Source: Eutreptiella sp. 'Long Island Sound 2002'
Taxonomy: Eukaryota; Euglenozoa; Euglenophyceae; Eutreptiales; Eutreptiaceae
Assembly (NCBI GenBank): GCA_964036045.1
Contig: OZ038383.1
Location: forward strand, 69,027,888-69,091,887
Direction: 5' to 3'
DNA: 64,000 bases
Under the pieces are notes generated by a model. The model was not told the origin of the DNA and did not search any database. It saw nothing but the letters and a program-made list of their open reading frames with translations. Both the position numbers and the translations under genes were made by a program. Positions 41,960-53,449 of this stretch are shown here, in pieces (position 1 is the first letter of the stretch; every line of letters begins with the position of its first letter).

Positions 41960-42640
41960 GTTGTACACAATGAAGCGAAAACCGTTGGTCAATAGGTGAA
42001 AGGAGATTTGCAACACATGTACACAACCACTGGTGGACATGCAACACTTTGACAAAAAAATATGCACAATGAACATGTAACACATGCATACGAAGCATGA
42101 CACAAACATAGTTTTGCCAACACAGAAAGAGGGAGCCAAAAAGGCGAGAGGACCCAGGGGGGGGGGGGCAGAAAAAACCACAAAATATTGAGCAAACATT
42201 GATGGGATCGCGGTGAAGTGAAAGCCACTTGCAGACGCAAAAAGAGATAGACAAAAATGGGCGCGGGCATGAAAAATGGTATTATTACAAATTAGTCTAC
42301 AAACATCAATGGGATCGCGGTGCAGCGAAAGCCACTTGCCAACACAAAAACCGACGGTCAAGAAGGGAGGAAGGGCGAGGGCCGGGGGGGGGGGTCAAAA
42401 ATAGTATTGGTGCAAACTAATCAATAATCATTGATCGGATTGCGTTGACAGAAAGAGGGAGCCAAAAAGGGTAGAGGAGGAGGGGAGGCACGAAAAATTA
42501 CAAACTATACAGCAAACGTTGATGGGATTGCGGTGAAGCAAAAGCCACTTGCCAGCACAAAAAGAGACACGTGCTGAGGTTACAAATAGTGAAGTAGATA
42601 GCAAACACGCAGTGGAAAAACTTATTTGGTGTTTATGGTG
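41960..42640 (+). repeat. Repeat family G array, left
   Basis: Units containing GATGGGATCGCGGTGAAGYG, AAAGCCACTTGC and CACAAAAA recur at about 42,200, 42,310 and 42,520, with G runs and ATTACAAAC spacers. Single copies follow at 42,957 and 43,032. Minus-strand frames through them read '(K/G)WLSLHRDPINVC', an artefact of the repeat. Confidence 0.85.
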
Positions 42641-43105
42641 TACACCCCTGTTACAATTGACGTTTTGCACGACACAAGAAAAGGCAAAATAGAAAAGGCA
42701 AAGTTTGAATATCACAGCAACTTAGGTGAAGAATTGTCAAATATCTCCAAACATTAACAACGTCGAGTGACCCCCGGAGCACAACAAGGCACAAGATGCA
42801 AGCGGATGTGGCCATGGTTCATGACGATTGATGCAATCCGAGTGCGCTGTTCCGGACAATGTTGTTGACCAAGTGGTAACAAACAAAATTCCCGATAGGA
42901 CGGCGTATATTACTGTATTAGTCAATTTGCAGTGTCACGACCAGGGTTAGTTTTGAATGGGATCGCACTGAAGTGAAAGCCAACACCAACTTGTGACAGG
43001 CTCCATGAAATGAGCAAAAAATAGTTGTACTGAATTGGATTGAAGTGAAGCGAAAGCTGGTTACCAATGTGTAATGCAGGCCCAATTGCCAACAATGTAC
43101 TCCAT

Positions 43106-44164
43106 CTACGACAATTTGAATTTCTCCTTCACAATCTTCCAAACCTTCAATAGCAACTGAAATCGCAAGGTTGCCTGTTCGCAAGAGTCACCCAATGCAT
43201 TCTTATCTGGGTGAACGTAAACGCTACAATGCATAAAACGTTTGCGAGCATCTGGTTTTCCACTATCACCGAACACCTGTAAAGCCAATTGTAGATTTTT
43301 GTCGGATAGCTTATCGTTGGTGGAGGCTACAAGGAAGGACGGAATGTCCGTGATGCATTGTGCCCTTCCAAACGACAAGACACTGGTAGCAAAGGAGAAA
43401 AGCGCGCGCAGTAGAAGCTTCATTGAGTCCATCACGCACCAAGAACGGTAGAACGAAGGAACCTCCACGCCCATATAGAATGAAATCCTCGCACCCGGAG
43501 CCTATCACCGCTAAAACTTCAATTCAGTGGACTCCTCGGCATTGTGTGATCGCTTTGTGTTGTTTCTACAAGAAGCCGCCTCAGGTGCCTTGGAGTTTGG
43601 ACTCAGAGGGTTGTGCACTTGTTGCTTCCCCTTCTTTTCCAGATGGGCACTGCCTGCATCATCTAGCATCTCCTTTGCAACGTTTGCAGCTGCATTGAAG
43701 GCGTTGCCATCCTGTTGCTTTGCACTCAACACATTTTCGATCACCAACGTTGCAAGCAGTGAGCTGTGAGTAATCGAATATTGATTGGTTGTGGTGTGAG
43801 GTGGTGCAGTTGTTGAGCAACCTTGGGTGCATGCATCATGGGGGATGCTACGGTGTTTGCATTTGAGCTGATATGTTCTGAAATCACCTTGCACGGTAAA
43901 TTAACGGGCACATCCTTGTTGGATAGGAAATGTCTTTGTAGCCTTGTCATGCTTCTCCTTGCGTGGTGGCTGGATAGCGTTGTAATCAATGCCATGTTTT
44001 GCATAGAGAACCAAGTGAGTATGTGCCTTGTTGTAGCCATTCAAATGCATCATGTATTTGACCACCATGACTTTTGGAACCAAACACAATAAGCGATGCC
44101 TCCAGTCATCCCCCCATGGCCCTTCTTGAAGGCGCAACACGCGAAAATTCTTCAGCTCATGCAC
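43106..44164 (-). CDS. J-domain-like (DnaJ) protein, decayed or multi-exon
   Basis: On the minus strand, 43,474-43,106 ends with RKRFMHCSVYVHPDKNALGD followed by CEQATLRFQLLLKVWKIVKE. This fits helices II and III of a J domain, including the diagnostic HPDK at 43,203-43,214, the loop contacting Hsp70. Upstream frames (43,894-43,511, Ala/Glu/Lys-rich helix; 44,164-43,901, starting MHELKNFRVLRLQEG) look like preceding exons but their joins are unproven. The J domain lies at the C-terminus, unusual for DnaJ but common in plant J-like proteins. It is surrounded by family G repeats. Confidence 0.5.
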
Positions 44165-44329
44165 TCGCCTACTTCCGGCGGAAGTGTTGGGCTAAAGTTG
44201 CACGCCTCGTTACCGGGGGCGCTCATCGGGCTCAGTGCGCGCCTCGTTGCCCCCCCCCCCCCCCGCGCCCCCCCGCTCTTCCCCACTCGTGCGCCTCCTT
44301 AGCGGCAACCCCCACAGGCGTTGACGAGG

Positions 44330-45065
44330 TGCGCAATCCACATACAGGACCGTGCCTCCACAAGGCGGTGCATAGACAAGGCGGTGCGCACGCAAGGCGG
44401 TGCACACAAAAGTCGGTCTGTAGCCACCGCAGGAGCTTTCTTATTTAAGGGGGGGGTGTGGAGGTGTCCGCCACATCGCGCGAAGCGAGCCCCAGTCCCC
44501 ATACAAGCTGGTGCTTAAACCAGGCATTGCACATACAAGGCGGTGCGCACAAAAGGCGGTTTGTAGCTACTGCACGAGTCCTGTTATTGAAGCGGGGTGC
44601 GAGGGTGTCCCCCGCATCGAGCGAAGCGAGCCGTAGTGAACATACAAGGCGGTGCATATACAAGGCGGTGCATGTACAAGGCGGAGCACACACAAGTTGG
44701 TGCACACGAAAGGCGATCTATAGCCACCGCACGAGTCTTGTCATTTAAGGGGGGTGCGAGGGTGCCCCCCGGATCGAGCGAAGCGAGCCGTAGTCAACAT
44801 ACAAGGCGTTGCACACACAAGGCGGTGCATACAAAAAGCGCTTTGTAGCCACTGTCACCATTGTCTTGTTTTTTAAGGGGAGTGCGGGGGTGTGCCCCGC
44901 ATTGAGCGAAGCGAGAGTTAGTCCCCATATAAGGCTGTGCATACACAAGGCAGTACCCACAAAAGGCGGCATGTAGCCATCGTAGGAGACTCGTTATTTG
45001 AAGGTGGTGCGGGGGGTGTCGCCCGCATCGAGTGAACCGAGCCGCAACCCGGGGAGGTCAACATA
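44330..45065 (+). repeat. Tandem repeat, 125-155 bp, five units
   Basis: Each unit runs from ACAAGGCGGTGC words through GTAGCCACYGCA and TTATTTAAGGGGGGTGCG to CCCGCATCGAGCGAAGCGAG. The TTTAAGG landmark is at about 44,444, 44,585, 44,741, 44,871 and 44,997. Short frames on both strands are repeat translations. Confidence 0.9.
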
Positions 45066-45620
45066 CAAGGCGGTGCATACGGGGGGGTGGGTGGCTTTGG
45101 CGCGCTAACGAGGCGCACAGGGGGGGGGGGGGATTGGCGCACTAATAAGGCGCATGGGGGGGGGGGCGGGTTGCGCTAAGGAGGCGCACGGGGGGGGATT
45201 CGCCACTAACGAGACGCGCACAGTTGGGGTTTGGCGCTAATAAGGGGCACCGGGGGGGGGTGCTAACAAGTCGCACGGCTGGAGGGGGGTTTGGCGCTAA
45301 CGAGGCGCACGGGTGCCCCCCCCCTCCCCCGTGCATGAGCCTCGTCAGCGTGCTTAACCCCCCTCGCGCGCCAACCGCCCCCCCCCCCTGTGCCCCGATA
45401 GCGCCACCCCCCCCCCCCCCCGCGCCTCGTTTACAAACCCCCCCCTTGCGCACCTTGTTGGCGCCAACCCCCCCCCCCCCCTCCTGTGCACCTCGTTAGT
45501 GCCGAACCCCCCCCCCCCGCCCGTGCGCCTTGTGAGCACCAAATCCCACACCCACCCCCCGTGCGGGTTAGTTAGCGCCAGCCCCCCCCCCCCCCCGCGC
45601 CTCGTTAAACGAGGCGCGCG
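45066..45620. repeat. G/C homopolymer minisatellite with central inversion
   Basis: Units of GCGCTAACGAGGCGCACGGG followed by runs of G repeat every 30-60 bp up to about 45,310. Beyond that the reverse complement (CGCCTCGTTAGCGCC with C runs) repeats to 45,620. The whole is a large imperfect inverted repeat that could extrude as a hairpin. It is likely to be length-unstable and error-prone in assembly. Confidence 0.85.
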
Positions 45621-45627
45621 GTCTCGG

Positions 45628-47502
45628 TCAAACTGTGTCCGGCGTATAGGGCATTGTACATAAGAGTTGGTCGGCGCTTCTGATCCACACAAAGGACAAT
45701 TTTATCCATTGATCTGCATTGAATTCCTGGTAGGTACATCCAAATGTAAGTCGGAAAGGGTGAGCGGAAGTCATGATGATTGCCTTTCCTTTCTTGTTGC
45801 GAACACCAATGTAGCGATGAACATCAATCCTGTGGTTCATGGGCATCAGTGGAATAAGAACATGGTCATCATGTCTTCCTTCCATACCAGCTGCGGTCGT
45901 ATTGTTGCGTGGCACTAGAACGGTTGCCCGAAATCTTGGATGCTCAAGAAAGACAATTTGACCCGGTGTTGCATCACGAATCACGAATCATTGCCACGAT
46001 AGGAGGGCTAGTTTGGGCTGAAGAGAATGGATTGCAAACGAGCTTGAGTACCATTCGAAAGCCCCATTTCGGGACGCAAATTTGCTGTCAATGAGCAAGG
46101 CGCCCCTTCGGCAAAAAAAAAGCCGTCATATCCTTGTCGGTACCAGACAAGAACTCCGCCGGCTCTCCAAAGCCACGTACATACTGTTTTGCCATTGGTA
46201 AGCACCAAGCCACCACTGGGACGCCTATGCGCTTTGCGCATTGTTGCACGATAACTTGGTTGACAACATGCACCGTTTGTTGATTGGTATTGACAATGGC
46301 CGCACCAACCCAACCCTGGTACTTGTTCGCGAAGTGCTGAGGAGTTATCTCCTTCAACCTAGCAAAAACTTCTTGCAGATACCCATGCTATCCTTCGTCC
46401 ATTGGCGAAAGGCGATGTTTACTTGAGCATGTTCGGGATCCGTTGCACGATGCTGCTTTGTCAAACACACTTCGTGAAACAAACCGAAAAGCTCAAGCCC
46501 TTTTTCTTGGTGTGCAAGGTTTTGTCCTTCTGGCTGACACTTGATACTCGCATGTAGAGGAATATTGGCCACAAGTTCAAGTTGAATGAAATGGCCCAAG
46601 AGCAAGCTACACAACGCTCGAAATGGTACATCATAACGTTGGCATATTTCGCGAAGATGTGCATCAATTTCTCTCAACATCCCACAACCTACCATTGAAA
46701 CCTCGTCCACCACAAGCACCTTGCATCCGGCAAAAGAACGACGTAAGCGGTCAAACGTTGCTCGTTTGTTTTCCACATCGGCATCCACTTCATCGGTGTC
46801 ATACACCTTCAAACCCATGCCATGGTGGCAAGTGGAACCATTGTTAAGATTTTTTACAGCAATGGCACATGGAGCCACGTACTTCACGACATTGTTTCCG
46901 TATTGTCCGCACAGCCACTTTAGGATTGCACATGCCATCCAACTTTTACCGGGTCCTCCACGAGTCTGCACAAGAAGCAAGGGAGCAGTTGGGTTGCATG
47001 ACACGTCCGAGCGGGCATCCAAATGTACATACTCAATGATGGTCCGTAGGATCGCCTCTTGGGATTGGTCACCTTTGTCAATTGTAGTGCTTGATGGAGT
47101 AGACATGGAAGGATCCCCAAGAAACTCATCTTCAGGTTTGATCCCATCAGCAATGTGTTGTGCATGTGCATAAATGTCATCACCGCCCGCGTATTGCTTA
47201 TCGTCTTCAAGGTCATGCACAAAACTACCATGACATGGTGCTGCATGGTTGCCTACATGATGGTCTAAAAGAAACCCTTGCAGAGCGGCGCAAATGCCAT
47301 CAAACTCCTTTGCCGTATCTTCTTGTTGGTCTTCTGCTTGTGCACGATTGATGTCATCTTGAAGCTCCTCAACTGCTTCCAAAAGCAAATGATGCCTGTC
47401 ATCCACACCAAGACCGCAGCAGCTTTGAATGCCTATCCCAAACATGAAAAGGGTTGGAAAGGACCGATAAAGCAAGCGATCATTGGCTGTGAACTCATTC
47501 AC
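45628..47502 (-). pseudogene. PIF1-family helicase of a Helitron-like element, frameshifted
   Basis: The minus-strand frame starts MNEFTANDRLLYRSFPTLFM, a block that in Helitron proteins precedes the Rep part. It then jumps to a linker and the helicase: QTRGGPGKSWMACAILKWL (P-loop), KVLVVDEVSMVG (Walker B) and EVCLTKQHRATDPE. A frameshift near 46,385 continues as EITPQHFANKYQGWVGAAIV. Another at an A run near 46,115 continues as LTANLRPEMGLSNGTQ. The last frame (45,984-45,628) has HPFRLTFGCTYQEFNADQ, the C-terminal motor motif. The P-loop is two residues shorter than GxxxxGKS. No HUH nuclease (Rep) is present between the N-terminal block and the helicase. At least two frameshifts make it a pseudogene unless the A-run lengths are wrong. 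Confidence 0.8.
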
Positions 47503-47519
47503 GGCGCGTGCCTCCCTAC

Positions 47520-48410
47520 CTACAGTAGTATTTCACCTATCAGCCAATAGCTCCTTGATGGACTGCAAAACTTGTATACGCTCATCTCCATCGCGCCCCA
47601 CCAAGCTTCAATCCGACAACATCACGGCATCCAAAATAGCTGGCGGTTGCTTCATCGCGATCCCATCTTTGTTTGACGCATAGTTTTCAATGACAGCAAT
47701 CCTTTTTTGTGCTATGGGTGGGTAGAAATACGTCAAATGCTGGTTGCACCAACGTTGATGATCTGATGTGCCTTTTTGGATTCAGGTAAGAAGAGGATGC
47801 TTATGGGGCAGTGTGTTTGTTACTTTGTATACAATAGGTTCGTGATGGCACATATTTGCTCGATAGTACAATTCTATGGAGGGTGCCATGGTGGTCGTTG
47901 CGTGTTTTGCCTGGGTTGCATTGATTGTCTTCCACCATTGCGTTGCACGCCCGTTGTTCTACACGAGATTTTGTTATTGCATTGACAATTGGCTTCCGCT
48001 TCACCGCGGTCCCATTGGTATTTGGCCTATGATTTGCAATGCCAATGTGCTGCTCTTGCACTTACGTGGTCTTATGTGACTTTTACTAGTTGTACAAGTT
48101 GTCTTTCTTTGGCCACTAGATGTTATGGGTGGCCAAGGTAGTGCCAAAGTCTGTATTTATGGAGGGAGCTATCCTGTTTGCACTCCATCATGTGGTTGTG
48201 GCGCACGTTGATGGCGGAGAAGAGATTCCCACAAACGTCACTGGCGTTGCCTTGTGCCAAAAAAAATGATAGAATGGGTGCAAAGTGATGGCTCTTTGTT
48301 GTTCTGTGATTGTCGACGCTGCCATGTGCAAAAACGCGTTCTTCATCATGTTTGGCTTGCCCGGTGGTGATGTAGACGGAGAACAAGGAGGAAAGCATTA
48401 ACGCCACACC
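47520..48410. other. No supported gene; one inverted family G copy
   Basis: Family G appears in reverse orientation at about 47,985-48,040 (GGCTTCCGCTTCACCGCGGT, CCCATTGG), and a partial copy is near 47,655. Otherwise unique sequence. A minus-strand frame at 48,407-48,123 has no domain. Confidence 0.5.
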
Positions 48411-48414
48411 CTAG

Positions 48415-49573
48415 GTGGAGGGCCGTTCTACTTTCCCGCCTGCTTCTTGCGGTGGCTTTGGCGACCACCATGCTTGGCTGGGCGGCAATTATGGCTTCTT
48501 CGTAAACCATGTGATGCATGCTTTGAATGGAAATGGCCGTGGGAGAGGAAGGCCAAGCAAAATTGGAAAGTCGGAGTGTTTGGTGGCCACGCAAAAATAT
48601 AGCCGTGAGTGGCTTGGCGTTCTAAGTGCTGGCGATGTGGTGAAAGATGACGACAAAATACACTCGGCAGGCATGGAAATGCGTTGGATGTGTGGAAGTT
48701 GTGGACATGTGTTTGACCGCCATTATCGTCATTTTTGTGAACGTGGTCCAAAGGCACATTCATGTGGGTCACACAATGAAGAGTTCATATGTAGCTCCTA
48801 TGGGCATTCCTACAAGGATGGACGTAGTCTTGCGCGCCATCAACGTGAAAGTCAACGTGGTGGACGTGCGGCCATTGACCTTACCACAGCAAGGCGCCGT
48901 GCCAGTAGTGTGGGTGGAAAATCCGGTTCCGCGGAAAACAAGCGTCGTGCAAGAGAGGCCGGTGGCAACAGTGGTAGCAAGAAAGACAAGCGTCATGCAG
49001 GAGAGGACGGAAGTAAGGAAGACAAGCGGTGTGCAGGAGAGGTTGGTGGCAGAGGTGGTAGCAAGCAAGACAAGCAGCATGCAGGTGAGGTTGGTGGCAA
49101 AACTGGTAGCAAGGAGGACAACCACCGTGCAAGAGAGTTTGGTTGCAAAGGTGGTAGCAACAAAGACAAGAGTAGTGGACAAGAGGTTGGTGGCAAAGGT
49201 GGCAGTAGTGAATAAAAGCGGCGTGCGGGAGAAGCTGGTGGTTTGTCGTGTGTGCTTAATTATGCAAGCCAAAAGATTGTGGACACCGCTTTCGCGGCTG
49301 TTAGGTATCTGTGGACGAAGGACAAGGAGTCTGAGGGTGGAGCGTATCATGTGGATGATGACGAGGATGCGATGTTGTGCAGCAAAGACACCGGTGCACC
49401 CACGAGTTCAAGCGACACTTGGTGAGAACGTCTTTAGCATCTACGATGAGAAGCATTGGGAGCAAGGTGGTCATGATGATTTCACGCCGTTGGAGGAGGA
49501 GGACCTTGTTGATGCTGATTTGGTGGTGGCAAAACTTGTAAAGGAGATTAGGAATGAAAAGGTGTCACCTTAG
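48415..49573 (+). CDS. Zinc-finger protein with Gly/Ser/Lys repeat tail, 5' part of the Helitron-like element
   Basis: The frame reads KIGKSECLVATQKYSREWLG, MRWMCGSCGHVFDRHYRHFC, AHSCGSHNEEFICSSYGHSY then KDGRSLARHQRES. That gives two Cys pairs with paired His, like degenerate C2H2 fingers. A tandem 13-14-residue repeat of the type AGEVGGKGGSKEDKR follows (about 48,930-49,215), with a stop at 49,213-49,215. Neighbouring frames continue to 49,573 (ENVFSIYDEKHWEQGGHDDF, then an acidic stretch), four bases before the DUF6570-like frame begins. Zn-finger N-termini occur in Helitron-type and PIF1-associated proteins, so this is probably the same decayed gene. Confidence 0.55.
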
Positions 49574-49576
49574 GAA

Positions 49577-50939
49577 ATGGTGGCGGTGGCACGAGAATGG
49601 TTTGCAAAGGTCGGCCGTTGTGAGGATGTAAAAAGTTGTGGTTGTTGTGATATGCGCGACTTTCATCAAGTAAAAAAAGTTGACTTGGAGGAATTGAAGC
49701 TTTTGGAGCTGAGTATGCACGATGCAACGCGGTGTTGGAACACACGGGCGCAAATTCGCAACTACTTTTGTGCACATGAAGATGGTGGACAACTGCTTTG
49801 GCTCATTCCAAAGTTGGTGGATGAAGAATTCGTGCCTATTTGCACAACGTGTCACAGACAGCTTTGTAGCAAGAAGAAGCAGCTGTGCATGCCTCCGCAT
49901 TCTATTGCAGTTGGCAAGCATTTTGGGCGCTTGGGTGGTTTACCCGCATTGAAAGACATGGAGGAACGCATGCTTGCTCGAGTTCAAACAACCGTGAATA
50001 CTATGAGAATTGTGCCCACCAGGGATGGATATAACGGGGGGGGGGTCCGGCCCGGACCCCCCCCCCCTTAGCCACAAAAAAATGTCACAATATTTTGTCA
50101 CAAACAACGTGACCCACAACCGGCCGTTTTGGGTAGCCCTCTGCCCGTACATGTGCATGGGAGGGGGGGGGGATGATGCAACATGGGATACACAACACAT
50201 TTGACACGCACAGTGTGTTGAGTATGGACCATCACGAATGTCATTCAGCGTCATTCAATGTCATATACCGTCATCACTTCCAGTGACAAAAGTGTCTTGC
50301 CCGCTGCAGCTACGACTACTTGACGGCTCATTATCACTGTCACACGACATTCCACCGTAGACACCTTATTTGGTCACCATATTTTTCGGGTTTGCAATTT
50401 CCCACTATGGCCCTTTATTTTTTTGACTAGTCACAAAAAATGCCCCCCTCCCCCCCGACCCGGACCCCCCGAGTGGCGCCAAAATTATTTCCATCCTTGG
50501 TTCTCACCCCCACTGGTGTGGCTTCCCAATGGGGTATTCCAGGATACACCATATTAATCCCACATCAGGGACCGGAGGTTCCTGCGTCTCGATAATTGAT
50601 CTGAAGGGGTTGACGGGTAGAAAGGTGATATTAGTTGGCAAGAAAACAGAGTTGGATGCTATTCTTCGCAACCCTAAGACAAGGCACCAAGTGGAATGCG
50701 TCTTTCAACCGCGGTGGGATGCCTTGGTGCAGTGGTTACGCGTGTTGAAGCCAGTAAGCCCGTTGTATGCAAATATTATCATTGATCAGACCGAGCCCGT
50801 AGAAGTTTTTGTGTACATGAACGATTTGTTCGATTTCATCTCTGTGGGGGAGCACCCGGATGTGGTTGCTAGCGAAAGAATGTTGGGTGCGGACATTGCC
50901 AATCCGGAGACTTGCCAACACAAAAAAACATGGCCATGA
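49577..50939 (+). pseudogene. DUF6570-like region of a Helitron/PIF1 protein, interrupted by an insertion
   Basis: The first half reads CGCCDMRDFHQVKKVDLEEL, LLWLIPKLVDEEFVPICTTC and PPHSIAVGKHFGRLGGLPAL, then ERMLARVQTTVNTMRIVPT. This fits the DUF6570 domain found upstream of Helitron Rep/PIF1 proteins (two Cys pairs, the '(N/H)SIA.G..(F/Y)G' motif, 'LP.L...EE..LARV'). It is cut at about 50,025 by a C/G-rich insertion. Past 50,510 it resumes in another frame as GIPGYTILIPHQGPEVPAS. A shift near 50,595 leads to KVILVGKKTELDAILRNP, WDALVQWLRVLKPVSPLYAN and ends at 50,939, where family G begins. It is divergently oriented to the helicase part. Confidence 0.75.
50025..50510. mobile_element. MITE-like insertion with terminal inverted repeats
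   Basis: The left end CCAGGGATGGATATAA and the right end TTATTTCCATCCTTGG are imperfect inverted repeats. Just inside are GGGGTCCGGCCCGGACCCC (left) and GACCCGGACCCCC (right). It contains no coding frame of note. It sits inside the DUF6570-like coding sequence, whose homology resumes directly after the right end, so its borders are defined independently. A clear target duplication is not visible. Confidence 0.75.
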
Positions 50940-52255
50940 GTGAAGTGGGAGGGGGGGACACAAAAAATAGGATCATTACAATCTATTCAGCAAACATGGA
51001 TGGGATTGCTGTGAAGCGAATGACACTTGCTAACACAAAAAGAGGTAGCCAAAAAGTGGGGAGGAGGGGGGGGGATAACAAATAGTATCATTACAAACCA
51101 TTCAGCAAACATAGATGGGGTCCCGGTGAAGCGAAATCCAATTCCCAACACAAAAAGAGAAAGTCAAAAAGGGGCAAGGGGCATAAAAATAGCAAACTAG
51201 TCAACAAACATTGATGGGATCGCAGTGAAGCAAAAGTCACTTGCCAACACAAAAAGAGGTAGCAAGAAAGGGGGGAGGAGAGGGGGGGGGGGTATACAAA
51301 ATAGTATCATTACAAAATATTCAGCAAACATTGATGGGATTGCGGTGAAGCGAAAGCCAGTTGCCAACACAAAAAGAGCAGCCAAAAAGGGGCGAGGAGG
51401 AAGAGGGCGGGCACAAAAAATTGGTGGGGCACAAAAAAGTACAAACTATTCAGGAAACATTGATGGGATCGCTGTGAAGCGAAAGCCACTTGCCAACACA
51501 ATAAGAGGTAGTCAAGGGGGGGGGGGCATAAAAAATAGTATAAGTACGAACTATTAAGCCAACATTAATGGGATCGCGGTGAAGCGAAAGCCACTTGCCA
51601 ACACAAAGTGAGGTAGCCCAAAGGGGGGGGGGGGGGGCACAAAACAGTACCATTACAAACTAGTCAACATGCAAAAAGGGTGGTTTTCAAGTCTCATTGT
51701 GCGTTCTTTAGGGCCCAAAAGGGGGGTCATTAGGGCAACCAGTCACCTGCATAACCCCCTAAACGGGAATCAAAAGTGTTTCTTCATCATCCATGACGAG
51801 GGGGGGAGGGGGCATATCAAATAATGTCATTACAAACTATGCAGCAAACATTGATGGGATCCCAGCAAAGCGAAAGCCAATTGCGAACACGAAAAGAGAT
51901 AGTCAAAAAGGACGCAGGGCATAAAAAATAGTAGCATTACAAACTAGTCAACAAACATTGATGGGATCGCAGTGAAGCAAAAGCCCCTTTGCCAACACAA
52001 AGAGAGGTAGCCAAAAAGGGAGGAGGAGGAGTGGGGGGGGGGGGGGCATCAAAAATAGTATCATTACAAACTACTCAGCAAACATTGATGGGATTGCGGT
52101 GAAGCGAAAGCCAGTTGCCAACACAACAAGAGGAGCCAAAAAGGCACGAGGAGGAAGATGGCGGGCACAAAAAATTGGTGGGGCACAAAAAATTACAAAC
52201 TATGTAGCAAGCATTTATGGGATCGCGGTGGTCCGAAAGGCCTTTGCAAACACAA
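50920..52255 (+). repeat. Repeat family G array, right (about ten units)
   Basis: Units of 100-150 bp: ACAAACTATTCAGCAAACAT, GATGGGATCGCGGTGAAGCG, AAAGCCACTTGCCAACACAA, AGAGGTAGCCAAAAAGGGG, then a variable G run. The first unit begins in the last codons of the DUF6570 fragment (CTTGCCAACACAAAAA at 50,914). The array passes directly into family A at about 52,260. Confidence 0.9.
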
Positions 52256-52259
52256 AAGG

Positions 52260-52810
52260 CATTTTGTGACTTTGCAGTGGCCAAAATGCCTTGCATTGGG
52301 CTCAAAAAGGGCTCATTTCACTTGTTTGTGCACCCCAAATGGTCTAGGTTCATTTTTGGAAAAACACATTTTTGACCCATTTTTGACCCATCTTTGGTCG
52401 CAAAACAGCCCATTTTCAAGACATTTTGTGACTTTGGAGGGGCCAAAATGGCTTGCAATGGGCCTGCGAACGGGCTCATTGCACTTGTTTAGGCACCCCA
52501 AATGGTCTAGAATCTTTTTTGGAGAAACACAATTTTGACCCATTTTTGACCCATTTTTGGTCCGAAAACAACCCATTTTAAAGGCATTTTGGGATTCTAG
52601 GAGGGCCAAAACGGGCCACCACGAGCTCAAAATGCTCCAAAAACGCTTGTTTTGGCATTCCATGTGGTCCAGGATCATTTTTGAACAAAGTCATTTTTTT
52701 GCACCCGGTGGACCTTGTTGGCCCATTTTGGCACCCACCTCTTTGGGCTGCCTCTTGCGACTTGCCGCAGCCCACTAGGCCTAGGTATGGGGGTCTAGAC
52801 GTCGGTTAGA
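52260..52810 (-). repeat. Repeat family A, block 3
   Basis: Three units of the family A repeat are followed by the inverted lead segment (GTGGACCTTGTTGGCCCATT, CTTTGGGCTGCCTCTTGCGA, TAGGTATGGGGGTCTAGACG), that is, the mirror image of 1,011-1,400. Confidence 0.85.
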
Positions 52811-52829
52811 GCAATTTTGAGGGGTGGAA

Positions 52830-53420
52830 ACCATCAACAGTGGTAGGTGCGCTCGAAATCGCGTTTTGAGCCACGCATCCCAAGATATGGTGTGATTTTG
52901 GTTTGGGGCTGTCGGCAGCTAATGTGCACAAATTCTGGGGCTTTTGGGGGCTTTTTGGGGGCGGTTAGCGGACATATTGTGTAGTTAGAGGGTCCTAGAG
53001 GGACCTTCGGCACGGGGAAGTCCAGCTGCATGTGTAGAGTAGCCACTATTTCCCTTCATTTGGCTGTAGTTAGCAGGTTCTAGGGCAATTTTGGGCAAAA
53101 AAGGCTGATTTTGGCCCTAAACAGATTTTGAAATGCAGGTCCGGCATTTGCAACGCCCGTTCCCGGCCGCCGCCATTGAGTTTCTAGCTCATTCTGTGTC
53201 TAGTTGTCCCTCACACCCAAAAATAGCATGCACCAAAATTTTGGCCGAATCCAAAGCACCATGACGAAGCTGTGATTTTCCCCCATTTCGCGCGTGCTTG
53301 CTTGCTGTTTGCCTACTTGCTGCTTGCAAAATTTCTTAGGTCCACCCTAGACACTAAAGAGGGTTATAAAACCAAGACTGGTTCCACCAGCTCGGTGACC
53401 CTAGCCCTAACCCTTGTCCT
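52830..53420 (+). repeat. Repeat family B, copy 4
   Basis: Co-linear with 5,870-6,420 (see words listed there), ending in GGTTATAAAACCAAGACTGG and a short run of CCCTAA-like words at 53,402-53,435. Confidence 0.8.
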
Positions 53421-53449
53421 AGCTCTCACCCTAGAGGGAGGGCAAGGGG

